Below are positions 25,946-37,929 of a stretch of 64,000 nucleotides of DNA, piece after piece; positions within the stretch are counted from its first letter, which is position 1, and each line of letters begins with the position of its first letter. The notes beneath the pieces were generated by a model. The model worked only from the letters and a program-made list of their open reading frames with translations, ran no database searches and was not told where the DNA came from. The stretch is from the NCBI GenBank assembly GCA_025024175.1, contig QCXZ01000137.1:62894911-62958910 (forward strand). The letters are read 5' to 3'. This stretch comes from Rhyzopertha dominica. Taxonomy: Eukaryota > Arthropoda > Insecta > Coleoptera > Bostrichidae. The translations under genes and the position numbers were made by a program.

Positions 25946-26007
25946 CAATACTTTTTCATTTCATCTTATGCCTGCAAAACCCAAGAAAATATCACATATG
26001 CTCATTT

Positions 26008-28325
26008 ACAATAAATTCAGGCGATAATTATATTTCATAATATTAAATAAATATATTTATTTTATTCTCAGGGCGTAACAGAATATCATGCGTTGGAAAT
26101 TTATGGTATCCTTGAGAAAGATTTTTCCTGAAGGCTAAGGAAGTTTTGGAAAATTTTTGCTAAAGGGTAATGAAGTATAATAGATTTCCTTGATAAGTAA
26201 GATATCTATAACACTGGTAATAGCACTGGCAATTCGCCACAAACCATGCACATTTTAGCGCCATCCCAGCCCAACGTTATCTAAGAGCAAAAGCAGTAGT
26301 AAGTTCGTATCGCAGAAATAAGGTATAACACAAATTGAGCAACTTGTTCTAAATAAAGCAAATACTTAAACTCAACAGTATGCGAGTCTAACAAAAATGC
26401 TTGGAAGTGAAACTATTTAATCAAACAATCGTAAAGATCTGAAAACGTTTAAAACAAATTTTGTACGAAGATTGTCATATATAAAACAATCGTTTTAATT
26501 CAACAAGCTGAAAAATTGTACTACGTTTAAATGAAGTGACAAGTTTATTTTAAAGCAGAGTATGCATGAAACTAAACAATTTTTTTAATTCAACAATCAC
26601 TTAAATTATATATTTCGGTACGATAAATATGTAAACAATCAATAATGTATTGAAATGCATATATATGCTATGCTGTCTGCACCACAACCAACTGCAGATA
26701 GATCTATTTCGCTATCATGATAGCTCATCAGCGCGCTTTTGGTCTAGTGCAGACATCAAGGCATAGAACTGGTTTTACCTATTTACCAAAGAATTGGTAT
26801 GATGTCACTTCCTTCAGGAAGTAGTTTCCCTAATGGCAGCTAGGTGCCTTTGTCATTATATCAGTGGAATGCTGACATCTGATTTTCTGTCAAGAATATA
26901 ACTAATAGCAAACGTTCAATCAACCCAAAAACGTTGTGAATTAAATGGATACGGTTTATTTAAAGATTATTTTAAATATGGGATACTCTTTATATACTAT
27001 CTGTAAATGTATAAGCATACAAATATTCAAATACGTAAATTGGAATATTTCTTTAGAAACATTATTTATATTTTGTATTTAACAAGATAGTTTATTCTTG
27101 CGATACTTTATGCTTTCATTGATTACATATTAGAGCAGCGTTTTGTGCTCATAATAAAAATAAATAAAATGCGTCACTAACACAAACACTAATTACCTAC
27201 ATTTCAAGGAATTATTTTTAATATTATATTGAATTCTACTTTTAAAAATTATTGTTAATTTTTGCGATATATTATTATTAATAGCAAGACGACCAAACAG
27301 AATTAACTTGTTGGTACTTTAAACGGGAATCTTTTATTCTTTTAAACGTCAATTTTAGGTAGCGGCGAATACGCTGACTACTGTGGAGACCGGCCGCCGC
27401 TGATGTATAATATTATTATCGGGTTTCTTTGTTAGTGAAATCCTCGTTACGTATTATGTTTTGATACAATGAATTATGCTGTTAAAATAGATGAATTAGT
27501 TACGAATCTATCACCGCCGAGTGCGGACTAGTAAAGTGGGAAAATATATTATTGTGTGAAATAAGTGATTCCTTATTTGGACCCTAGGTCACCACAGCGA
27601 AATGCGAAATGCAACGCCAGCATCAAACTAGTTCGACAGTTATCCAGTTTGACGAGAATTTTAGCAATAAAATTATTGCGTTTACAATTTTCGCTCGTAT
27701 ATAAAAATATAAGCAACTTAAGTTGAAATATATAAAATATACCGTCAAATTAATACAAAAATAGTTTTAATTCTAATATTTATTTCGTATTTAATAGGAT
27801 AGTTTATTTTTGTAAAATATTATTTTTACTTCCAATGAAGAGTAAAACGGTTAGTTTTGATATTTACTCTTTCTCAAAAAGTAAGTGTTATTCGAGCTTT
27901 TAAAAGTACTCATAAATAAAATGATTTCAGGAGTTGATAATGTTCACAACTTAGTAGTTAAAGACTGCATTAGCATGTTAGCCATACTTTTCTTGACAAT
28001 CTTCGGACAAATTCTAAAAATTCAGTCATTATACAGATATTTGTAATGTAACTCAAATATGACCCATCGTAAAATCTGGCGATTCCTCTTTGTTTCCTAA
28101 TTACATTCCCATAGCTGTTCTTCGCAATTTCGGTAAAATTCGTGCAATTACGATTAAATGAAAATGTTTACATTTCAGTGAAACGTTATATAAACCATTC
28201 AGCAAATAACCTGATGTTCTTGACCGCCAAGGACCGATTGATGTAATCTAGACAGATACTCCAAGGACATTTGACCATATCACCTTCGTGTACTGACGAA
28301 ATTGTAAAACATTAGATTTTCTCAA
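26008..28325. other. No gene seen apart from the repeat above
   Basis: AT-rich. A GC-richer patch lies at 27360-27620. Nothing with coding character. Confidence 0.5.
26665..26895 (+). repeat. Short dispersed repeats, shared with 49.4-50.7 kb
   Basis: Two blocks. 26665-26766 starts with ATGCTGTCTGCAC and closes with GTGCAGACATCAAGGCATAG, so it has short terminal inverted repeats like a MITE; 49611-49712 is a second copy. 26795-26890 (CACTTCCTTCAGGAAGT, then TGGCAGCTAGG and GAATGCTGACATCTG) is found inverted at about 49428-49538 and in part at 50611-50676. The blocks are adjacent here but rearranged at 49 kb. Confidence 0.7.
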
Positions 28326-28486
28326 ATCCACATGCCCTCATCAGTCAGACATCAGTCATACTTAGTAGACAGAAAACTGTCTGTGCAAGAGTTCCACAAG
28401 GTTCCAGCTTTGGGCCTTTGCTATTTATATTAACTAATAATCTATCTGTAAATCTCAAACATCTATTTAGGTATAAAAACACTTAA
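28326..28486 (+). pseudogene. LINE reverse transcriptase scrap (CR1/Jockey type)
   Basis: A short frame reads RVPQGSSFGPLLFIL from about 28388 on, the conserved PQGS..GPLLF block that precedes the catalytic box in CR1/Jockey-type reverse transcriptases. It then reads TNNLSVNL and stops at 28484. Just before it a second frame reads HQSYLVDRKL, like the segment preceding that block. Only about 50 residues remain; the catalytic DD box is not visible. It is not contiguous with the LINE at the left end. Confidence 0.7.
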
Positions 28487-31400
28487 TGATTGCATCTACT
28501 CAGAGTGTTCTGGAGTCAGGTGTTCAACGGTTTGCAAAAATTTTTTTAAACTTATTTTTTACCGTCTACTAAAAAGCAATAATCGTCCTCTAACCCAACA
28601 AGGTTTTTCTGCAATCTTTGGTCAGATAAATACCTTAAAATTGTTGTACATAACATTTGAAAGGAGTAAGCTTAAGCGTGGTTGTGTAATATAGGCCCCT
28701 ATTTATTAGAAGTATATGTATCCATTAGTCTGCTTCTTTCCATTACAGGAAGAAAACCTTATTGGTAAAGGGTCTACAATAGAGATATTCTTTCTATTGC
28801 TTTCGCGTTGTTGCATAGAAGTGTTAATAGAACTTATCGTTTCTTCAGCTACAAGATTTAAAGTGCAGGCGTGAGTAAATGCATTGACTTCAGACACTTA
28901 AAAACTGTTAAAAACGTCACTGTTACGTTTCGAAAGCGTTGTGGAAAAATCTAAAGCATGGTTAATTGTGGATGATGTTCCCGATCAAGTTACAAGCACA
29001 GTATTTTGAACACTACCTTCCCAACATGTATCTCAATTTAAACCGCGGCCTCGGGACCAGGAAGCACGTTACACCTAAAACAGTAGAGCGACGAGCAGTT
29101 AATGAAAAGACTGCTCGGGGAAAAGTAGCGGGTTGATGAACACGGCCTATTGATCCTGTGTGCGCTCTCCTACAAAGTTAATTACATGGAAATTTCCGAG
29201 TTTATTAGATACAAGTATGTGAAGGAGAATTTCCAATTCAAACTAAGTAACGCGAGCGCCTCAGACGGCGGAGTGCGCATTCCTCCTCCTAGACTACGNC
29301 GTTTGGCCCCCCAGCCGGGCCCCAATATTCGAAGCACAGCAAATTCATTATTAAGAAACAAGTTATTCAATATCTGACGGTTCTTTGATGTTGTGCGTTG
29401 GCTAACGCGGCCGTAAAAGCCAATTTCCGAAGGCCTAAGAGTGCCGCCGGTCCCGCCAGGACCTCCTGAAAGACATGTACGAGAAAGTAATTCCGTCTCG
29501 CACGTATTTCAGTCAGATGCGGCTTTTATGCGAGCAATAATCTAATGTTAGGTTAATTTCAATGAAACTCACTCAAAATTGCTGGAATTTATAACTGTTA
29601 ATTCTAGATTCTAAAAATCTTCAGTCACAATTTAAAAAAAATGTATGCGTCGATGTGGTAGTCGATATGAGGACAATAAACCTATTTAATAGGTAGTATT
29701 TTTGGAATTTATGAAGGATAAATGTTGTTTCATTTTATACAGAAATATAAATATGCACTGCTAGCGCTAGTATTAAAACTGTAGTAACTTATTGCAGGAG
29801 TGCAACAGTAACACCTTTAGTTGCAAAGGTTAATACCATTTCTCATCAAGTCATTTCTGTCAACTGTTATGGTAATACCCCTATGATTATTTTTCCATCT
29901 TTCGCATGTAATCTCATTAGCTACACGAATTATAGCGTGACAAAGCATACCACTTCAAGTTCAAATATAGATATAGAAATACAGACTCGTTGTAAACGAA
30001 TTAGTACTGATTATCAAACATCTCAAGCTTTCAATTATATTATTGTTAATTCTCTGGCGCTTAGTGATTGATTCTGATACCTCTTTCTGTGCAGTTTTGT
30101 TGGCTTATATTCGTATATATTCATAACTTTATCTTGAAGTAATTATTTCCTTGTTTCCTCACCTAACTATATATAATTTAATGTTATGCTCTGTTTCCAA
30201 ACTGGTGTAGCTGTAGGTGTAAAGAAAATTTTTTCAATCAAGTTAAGTACACAAAAAATAAGTTCGTTGGTTATAATCTAGATTTAAATAACTGCCACCA
30301 ATAAAGGACACATTTTGCAAGTTAAGAAGATATCTCACTGAAGGTGAGATTTAAAATGCAATTTAAAACCTTTGTACGAAATTTCAGAAATATAAAATTA
30401 TATTTTTAATGCTCCATATTATTTATGTAGAAGTTAAAAATAGACCAATTGCTAAATTATACTATTTCCATTTCTTTCAAACGTTCTCAATTTTATCTGC
30501 TTCGTAATAGTAGCCAAAGAAATTAAGTGAAATGTTATGTATACTGTATAAAAGAATTTTAAAGTGTGCAGTGTGCAGACAATGCATCTGGTTGTGTGTC
30601 TTTTGCTATTGATAAGTACTATTTTTGGCATGAAAGAAAAGAGAATATCAATTAAAGTTGTATTTACTTTTAATTAAAGCAGAAAAAGCCATGGAAGGAA
30701 AATTTTGTCATTATTACATAATTTCTTCAGCTAAATTTACATTTACAGCTAATCATTTTTACGAATGTATCAAGAGTCTGTCTTTATTTCAACGTGTTTG
30801 CTGCCTTATTAACTCTAACGAAATGCTTAATAAGATGTTGAATGTGAGCTTCGGAGAAACTCTGTAACGTTTAAATACACTTTAGATAGTTTTAAGGAAT
30901 AAAATGTGTAAAAAGTGTTTGTTCATCTTCTTTAACATATATTCAGTGATACACTGTATATAAACTTAGATAATACACATTACATACGTTTTATAAAACG
31001 CATAACATATTTACTATTCGCAATGTAATGCGTTGGGCAACAATGCCATGTTTTGTGCGTGTATGAAACGTTTTGTATAGTATAAAACCCATAGCAGGAG
31101 CTCCTTATTTTTGCTCATTTTGTATTTTTTTTAAGTTTAAATGTTTATAAAGATAAAAATTGTTAAAATTTCGGCTTTATTTATTTAACATGATCATACT
31201 TGGCGTCATTAATTGCGTGTCCATTAATATCTTTGACTAAAAAAACACTCGTCACCTTCTATCTTTCCCTGTTCTGTATTTCTGATGGACGAAAATGTTT
31301 CATTACAGAGAAAGTGTGAAAATGTTTAATTGTTTGAATTTTACGAAAGTAGTGCGTACGTTCATTACTGCATGATACATTATAAAGTATTATGTATTGA

Positions 31401-33109
31401 ATTTTAGTTTATGCAAAACCTACCCCACCGTATCTCAGACCATACCGATTTTTCGACCTTTATACGTTCCAGGTATAATTAACTCGACTAACCTAAATAA
31501 ATGAATTGTTTTGCGATTTACTAATGTCATCCGCTATTTTGAAAATTACGAATGTAGATAATCGGTAGACCTACAACAACTATTTACTACGAAAAGTCTC
31601 ATATAAAGTTTAGCCACCCACATGGAGTTAGTTTTTATTCAGATTGATCGGACAGAATGGCAAAGCAAGATGTCAGGAATATTTCTTCTGAAAGTTGTGG
31701 AAAATGGGATGGAGCTTGCTTTCTGAGCAGTGGGCAGTCTGAAGCTAGGTTTTGAAACAGATTTGAAGCAGTTAGCGAGAGTACCTTAAAGTTAGCACCC
31801 TCCGAAATAATATAAGCTTTTAACTACTCAAGTAAGGTGGAGCTAGATTAGGACAATCTGGAGCAAATTTTTCAAAAGATTGTATACATGGCGAGCTAAC
31901 TCAACGCACCTTTTAGAGAAGCAAGATCAATTTAAGTTTTTTTGTCCTAAAATTTTGGGTATTCACAATTATTAGAATAAATACCTCGGTGACAAGCAGG
32001 TTGTTTTATCGTACTCTGCTTTTTATCAGGTAGCTCTGATGTTCGCTTCGAACTAACAGTTATTTCCAAGGAGATTTAAAGCCATACTGCACTGGCATGT
32101 GTCCATATCCCTTATTTTTACAGTGGTTGTAAAATTTAATTATTTAGCTCTCTAGCTTGAGTTTAAAGATTAAATTTATAATTTCGGTAGCAACACGGGA
32201 GCACTGAAAGTGGGAATTTCTTTTTATATTTGTCAAGTATTTTTTTGAATGTGTAGTCAAACAATTACCTTGTTTGTAAGCTATTTAATAAATTCAAAAA
32301 GTTTCACTATAAGTGCACCTTGCGAAGCGTTGAACTTACAGTTAGAATACTCTGTGAAATAAGAGGTCGAAGCTTATTTAAATAAAAAACTGTAAGCACG
32401 CCGTACCTGTCGAGATACTAATCGGCATGTAAAACTGCCCAGGCTACAAAGGGAAAAACGGATCAGCGAAACACACTAAATTAAATCTGGCTACTAGGTA
32501 GAAAGCTAATGCAAATAGGACAGCAAGCGCAAAAGTAATTAAAATTCCTCGGTAAAAGGATGTTAAACAGAATACAAAGGATAAAATTAAACCGGAGCCG
32601 AGAAATAAATACCGGCTTCAAATTAACGGCGAGCAGGTACGGCATGGCTCCGGGGGGCATCTGCTTGCTGCGGATGTAGGAGGCGGGTATATCAAATTTT
32701 CTAATCAATGCGATATTTACTGATGCCCCAAGTTAATGAAAACCGCTAACGGAGCGAATCATCGGGTTACATTAAAACAAATGCAGCGAACGGTATCAAG
32801 TTAGCTAATTAAACCGGGCTCCTACGGGTGCAGACTACGGGAGTTCTCACTGCAGGTTAATGCAATGAAAACTGCAGTTGTCCCAATGAAATTAGCGTCG
32901 GGAATTAAACGACGAGCGCTCACGAGTTGATGCCCTTCAACCGAAATTTACACGCCTGATTTTCTTATCTTTCTCTTAACACTACTATTTCCTTTTGGGT
33001 TGACCCTAAGATGTAGATCTAGTCCGATGTTTAAAATAAATTCCATTTCTCGTGAAGGAACTAATGCTTGTAGAGCCGCCATATTAATTCTAATCAGGTT
33101 TAAAGGTCC
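28487..33109. other. No gene seen; two GC-rich islands
   Basis: Bases 29040-29480 and 32400-32950 are conspicuously richer in GC and CpG and contain many TTAATTA/AATTAA words among GC-rich blocks. Frames of 62-75 codons there are open on both strands and carry no motif. They may be conserved non-coding sequence. The rest is AT-rich and empty. Confidence 0.45.
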
Positions 33110-33117
33110 GTTTAAAA

Positions 33118-34271
33118 CAGGGTTGGCATGATTAAAACAATATGTTTAAAACAGAATGTTTTAAACTTGTTTAAAACAACGCTTCTGTTTAAAACTTTGT
33201 TTTAAACAAATGTTTAAATCATTTGTTTTAAACAGTGTTTTTTATACTAATGTTTTAAACAGTGTTTTTTAAGACTATTGTATGTGATTCATTAATTATT
33301 ACTATTAGGCTAGTTTACCCTTCACAAATAGATAAAAAGGATTATTAGTAATTACATATCCACATAATGTCACCTTACATTTGCATAAAAATGAATTGAA
33401 TTCAAAACCAGGCCCAGTTNTTTATCGATACAACAGTTACAGAAATTAATAATAAACTTAACATTTTTTCTGTAGCTATAAATTACAAACATTTTAAAAC
33501 AACAAATAAAAATCCTAACCTTATCATAACATAAAAATTTGTATTTCTGGTCCATTACAACAAAACAATAAATAAGACGTTCATTCAACACTTACTAGAT
33601 AATTATATATTTAGCATAACAGAACAAATAGTTATCAGAACTTGGGAATATAAAAAGCAATAAACAAGAAATAAAATATTTTTACTAGTGCAAGCATATC
33701 TTTTTCGCACTTCTTGCATCGAGCTCGCATTGTACTATTTTGCACCTTAATTTTGTCTAAGTAATTCCACCCTGCATTATTCCTCCTACTGGTTATTGTA
33801 ATTGTTGAACTTTAAACTTTAAACATGCAAAGTCGGTTCCTATTCTCTTTGTTAAAGTTGATATGAGCTAAAATCAACCCAGTAACCAGTATGTGATTGG
33901 TCTGGATTTCAAGAACAGAGTTGATTTTCGCTTAAAATAGAAAAGAAAAACCGGCTCATAATAACTAAAATTGTCGCGTAAACGCCATACTCGTACACAT
34001 CGAATACAAATGACAAATGACAACAGGCAATCGTAGTCACCTAGGGATTTTTAGAAAACTGCTACGCTTTGCGTCATCTACTCGTATTTATTTTCAGTAA
34101 TACACATAGTAATTTGCATGAGAGTGCATGTTTAAAACAGTGTTTAAAACGTTTTAAACATGTTTTCAACTAAATAAGAAAAAACATGTTTAAAACAATT
34201 TAAACATGTTTAAATTAAAAAAAACTGTTTGTTTTGTTTAATTTAAAAAAACATGCTTTTTGCCAACCCTG
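33118..34271. mobile_element. Non-autonomous hAT transposon
   Basis: Begins CAGGGTTGGCA and ends TGCCAACCCTG, perfect 11-bp terminal inverted repeats of hAT type. The flanks GTTTAAAA (33110-33117) and GTTTAATA (34272-34279) match at 7 of 8 bases and fit the hAT 8-bp target duplication with T at position 2 and A at position 7. Both ends carry clusters of TGTTTTAAACA-type words, about seven within 33140-33270 and six within 34125-34215, like the subterminal repeats to which hAT transposases bind. At 1,154 bp with no transposase frame it must depend on a transposase made elsewhere. One ambiguous base at 33420. Confidence 0.92.
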
Positions 34272-34279
34272 GTTTAATA

Positions 34280-35487
34280 TCAAAGTGGTTTTTTTTGTAA
34301 TGGTAACTTGTAAACCTTATTTATATGTTTGGATCTATAACTTCAAGCAACAAACTTTTATGTAAAATTAGATCTCAACCAGACAGGGAGAACATGGAAC
34401 TATTTCTATAAAACTTGATAGTAGGCGTATACTACTGTAGTCATTTTTATAAATAAACATTTAAAATAAATGTTTTTATTTTCTTCCATAGCAATCTCGT
34501 AAGTCACATGTGCTATATTATTAAGAAAGCTTCTGACGTATATTTTATACGACGCCAACGGCTTCGTAATGATTTTCCACATCGTTGCCGTGGAATTTGA
34601 CCTTTGTTGGAAATCCTGCGTCAAATCAAGTAGAAGGAACACTAAAATCGCGTGGAATGCCTGATGACCAATCGCAGTTATGTACCTAACATCAGATTTA
34701 ATTTAAAAATAATTGAAGATGGAAACAGAGTCGCAATGATAAAATAAAATGCCTTTCAACTGCAAGGCAATTTACCCTTTTACCTTTTGCTTAGTTAACA
34801 CTTTGTTACAATAAATTTACTTGTTATTTATGAGCCTGCAACTAGACTATAACAACCTCAGTACCACGCAACATTAGTTTTTTTTAATACCTTCCTTTTC
34901 ATTCCGAAGTGTGATTTTGTTCATAGCCCAGTAACACTTTTTTGTCTTTTTGCCGCCTTACCCATGTTTTTTTTTGCAAATGAATCGACCGGTCGACATC
35001 ACGCATCAAGGTGAGTACGCTTTTCCGTTTGCGTAAAAGTTCGAACAAGTGCGTTTTTCCAAAATTTTGACCACCAAATTTATTAGTAAAAACATATTTT
35101 TTAAATCTTATGCCGTCGCAAATGGATTGTAGTAGAGTGCTGTTTAACGTCGAACACAAATATTTTTTTTGAAAAGTTTCTGTGCAGACTGATATGTGAT
35201 TATATTTGGATCGCATGCAGCATGCGTCGCATTGCAGGGCAAAATTTGGATAAATAAGCAAACGCATAAATAATACTATGAGGACTCCAATATTTGTAAT
35301 TAACCCCTGCACCTTCACCAGTGAACAAGCATAGGACCTAAACATTATTCCTGTGGCAGGACCTTGACTTTTTAGTTTCAGCCCAATAACCATACATGAA
35401 ATCGTTGTCACTTTGTACACAATCGCTTAGTTCCATACGGACTGGCCAGTTCACGTTAACTGTATATCGGAGAACGTAGAGAACTAA
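34280..35487. other. No secure gene; possible Harbinger-derived sequence
   Basis: A 173-codon minus-strand frame at 34899-35420 has no motif I can name. Because it lies downstream (minus strand) of the Harbinger transposase remnant it might be transposon-derived, but I see no DDE box of that family. Otherwise AT-rich. Confidence 0.35.
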
Positions 35488-35695
35488 AGGTGGAAACAGA
35501 CTTGAGCGCACATGCGGTGAGTAGTAGTGAACACGCGTACATCTCCAAGTGTAGACGGTCCATTCGCATCGACTCAGCGCATGTTTGTTCGCTCCCGAGA
35601 GCATGCGAACGCACCTATGGCGAGCCGAATAGTGTCGGTTTTTGACCACCGCTCAAAGAAAACGTTTCATGCATGCGCACTCAGTCTGGACAGTA
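35488..35695. repeat. PIF/Harbinger-type terminal repeat or MITE
   Basis: Preceded by TAA (35485-35487), it starts AGGTGGAAACAGACTTGAGC followed by GCACATGCGGTGAG. The same 34 bases, about 30 identical, occur in reverse at 47194-47227, again bordered by TAA. An internal GCATGCGCACTCAGTCTG at 35671-35688 is a diverged inverted partner. A 3-bp TAA/TTA target is characteristic of PIF/Harbinger elements. Either this is a 0.2-kb MITE, or it is the left end of the element interrupted by the LTR retroelement. Confidence 0.65.
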
Positions 35696-36070
35696 TTTTG
35701 TCGTCTGAAAGTCTAGCCAGCAAACTGGTGTATGAATTGCCGAGAAGCGCGGAGTAATAGATAATAGCTCCTTTACTGAAACGGGTTTTCTCATAAATGT
35801 ATCTTGTTTTGCTACCTTGGGTCCAATAGCATTGATTAAAGATTCAAAATCTTCTGATCCCATCCTGACAAAATTTTAAAATGTCCTGAATGTTCTTCTA
35901 ACAGCAAGTCTTCTAGTAATTTGGAACCCCTACAAACTGATTGGTTCTTATACATTTGTATAGTCCATCATCGCTTTTCCCTGTTCTTTTTTCTGTTTCT
36001 TATTACACAGTTCAGCTATTACGAAAAAAGTTGCCTCTGCTACTATGATTCCGTCAGCTATCATCATCAT
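35681..36070 (-). pseudogene. PIF/Harbinger (HARBI1-like) transposase N-terminus, broken
   Basis: Minus-strand frame 35863-35681 reads MGSEDFESLINAIGPKVAKQ then MRKPVSVKELLSITPRF, closely following the N-terminal region of HARBI1-type transposases (RM-x-D-F-x-x-L-L, I-x-P, R-x-x-I, RL-x-x-TLRFLA). Upstream, interrupted by stops, are scraps resembling the preceding LLxELRxED..YxNFxRM segment. The catalytic DDE part is missing. It lies between two matching Harbinger-like terminal repeats and beside the LTR retroelement insertion. Confidence 0.65.
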
Positions 36071-36145
36071 CACCTGTACACACAAAACATACTTTGAGCG
36101 CAATGAGAGAACATGCACGTATTTACCCCGATTTTTTTAATATAT

Positions 36146-36358
36146 AGTTAAATAATCTCTCCGTGAACTTGTGTTTTTAAAAAGTTTTTATTACAAGTTA
36201 CAGAGAAATGAACAGCAGCATAACAAGTCTAACACATGAATTATACTGAGTTAGGGATGTTTACTCCCTATGGCTTAAATACGTAGGTGTTATCTAAATG
36301 TTCCTATTATCTAGTCCATGCACTTAGGGGTGGCGTCTGGGCTTTCAGACACGTAACT
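36146..36358 (-). repeat. LTR (3' LTR, first assembled copy)
   Basis: 213 bp. By eye it is identical to 46922-47134. On the minus strand it begins AGTTACGTGTCTG and ends GATTATTTAACT. It contains TCAGTATAATTC, a TCAGT initiator as used in arthropod pol II promoters, and downstream an AATAAA polyadenylation signal (plus 36187-36192). Confidence 0.95.
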
Positions 36359-36370
36359 CCTCTCCCTTGG
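36359..36370 (-). other. Polypurine tract
   Basis: On the minus strand AAGGGAGAGG sits directly before the 3' LTR. This is the primer site for plus-strand DNA synthesis in LTR elements. The second copy (near 40146-40158) reads AAGGGGAGAGG. Confidence 0.85.
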
Positions 36371-36386
36371 TCTTGAGCGTCCGCGC

Positions 36387-37929
36387 TCAATTTGGATAAA
36401 GTTGAACAAATTCTTTTGCTGAAATATTAACAACATTTCGCTTCTTACATAAATTTTTATAAACATTGTTCCTGAAATAACAAAGCACTATGATGCAAAT
36501 TACAATTACAACAAAGATTATAGCTGTAGCAGAATAGTGAGTATAATGTACAAGTGGATTGAAAATTATCGACTTGGATTTTATAAATCTGGCTTCTTCT
36601 TGGAGCTTCTGGAGGTCCTGGAGATGTTCTTCTTTTAGGAGAACTTCGTACCGATGAGTCAGTGTGATGTCTTCTACTTCTGGCAAGATTATGGTTCTGT
36701 TGAATCCTGGCTTTCTGAATATTGTATTTTCTATAATTATGCTGCATGATGAGGATATGAGCACATTGTATTGCACTGTCAGTTTTTGCACTTGGTATTC
36801 GCAGTTTTCTATGAGTTCTAATGGTTGTTTTGTGCTAACCATTAGGGCTGTGTTTTCCATTTGTTGAATTATTCGATAGTCGTTAGTAGTTTCAGCTGCC
36901 TGGCATGTATTTAAATTTTCCAATGAGCATTTTTCATTCTTCAGCGTGTTATGGCATAGAGACTGATTGTGGAGGTTTCTGCAGTCGTTGGACCATAATT
37001 CGGACTGATTGGATTGTAGGAAATATTTGGCAGGTAATAGTATAATTTTGTTTTTAGTATTTGGGATCGGATATATTCTGGAGTAAATGAACGATGTGGG
37101 TTTTAGGATCGGTATCTTCAGTACCATTATTACTGATTTATTTGTTATCATCAATAATATTTTTGAGTGGTCCAATACTTCAAACAGGTGTGTATTATTT
37201 GTGTATAAGATCTGATTTTCATCGTATTCCCTCATTAAGTGTTGATTAATATCTGCAAGGTCTGATCTGGTAAATAGTTCTAAATTAGGTGTCTCTAGTT
37301 TTGCTAAATTAATTGTGCGTTCTATACAATTAATGAAATCGCGGACTCTTATTGCATTAAAAATTTCATGATTGATTACTTGAAGGGTTTCGAATTTTGA
37401 CTGAATTAAATTGATTGCTTTGGCAGTCTCATCCATATTGTGATTTAATTTTGAAATGTCTTCATTGTATCGCTGGAGTAACGTGAGCTGCAAATGATGT
37501 CAATTCATTTAGTCTACTTATTTCCTGCTTTTGTGTCTTGGACAGTATTTCTAGGTTCTGATTAATATTTGCCAGGTCATCATTATCTAAATTTCCAGTT
37601 ATGAATTTTATAGTTTTTCCTAAGACGTTTACTAAGCCTCTTTTAACTCTAAAATGTGTTAACTTTTCCAGGATATTTTCTGAGCTTTCGATTTCTCTTT
37701 TTAATGTTTGATATTGATTTCGTAAAAGAGTGTCATTCCTTGTCTTGTGTTCTATTATTACCATGTTTTGTGCTAATTTCCGAACAGCGCATTCGAGTTG
37801 GGTTAAATTTATGGAGAAATAAAATTTGTGAAAGTGATCGAAAATTTTTGTTTCGCCTATAACTTCTTTAAAATATCCATTTGTGTTAATTGGTTTGACG
37901 TGAAGTTGACGGGATGGCGTCGTCCACAC
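36387..37929 (-). pseudogene. env: env, first copy: F-like fusion glycoprotein, one frameshift
   Basis: A retroelement envelope gene of the type shared by errantiviruses and baculovirus F proteins, a membrane fusion protein. It is read as two minus-strand frames: 37929-37462 (155 codons) and 37493-36387 (368 codons), separated by a 1-base insertion near 37471 relative to the second copy. Residues 94-97 of the first frame are RVKR, a furin-type cleavage site, followed by a hydrophobic GLVNVLG fusion-peptide-like start. Near the C-terminus (about residues 320-340 of the second frame) is one membrane segment, then a short basic tail. The first frame has no ATG at its start (GTG) and no signal peptide; see the finding on splicing. 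The break may be a sequence error because it is absent from the other copy. Confidence 0.85.

Larger units (their letters stand above)
25322..26007. repeat. Inverted repeat element with tRNA-like arms
   Basis: Left arm 25322-25617 and right arm 25712-26007 are about 90% identical in inverted orientation, with a ~94-bp centre. Each arm carries a tRNA-like segment (listed separately) and shared text such as GCAGGCATAAGATGAAATG and AATCGCTCGTCGCTCATTG. The centre (25658-25705) holds a further copy of the outermost arm sequence (AATTTATTGTAAATGAGCAT), so one unit may have inserted into or beside another. This could be two SINE-like units head to head or a foldback element. No transposase frame is present. 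Confidence 0.85.
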
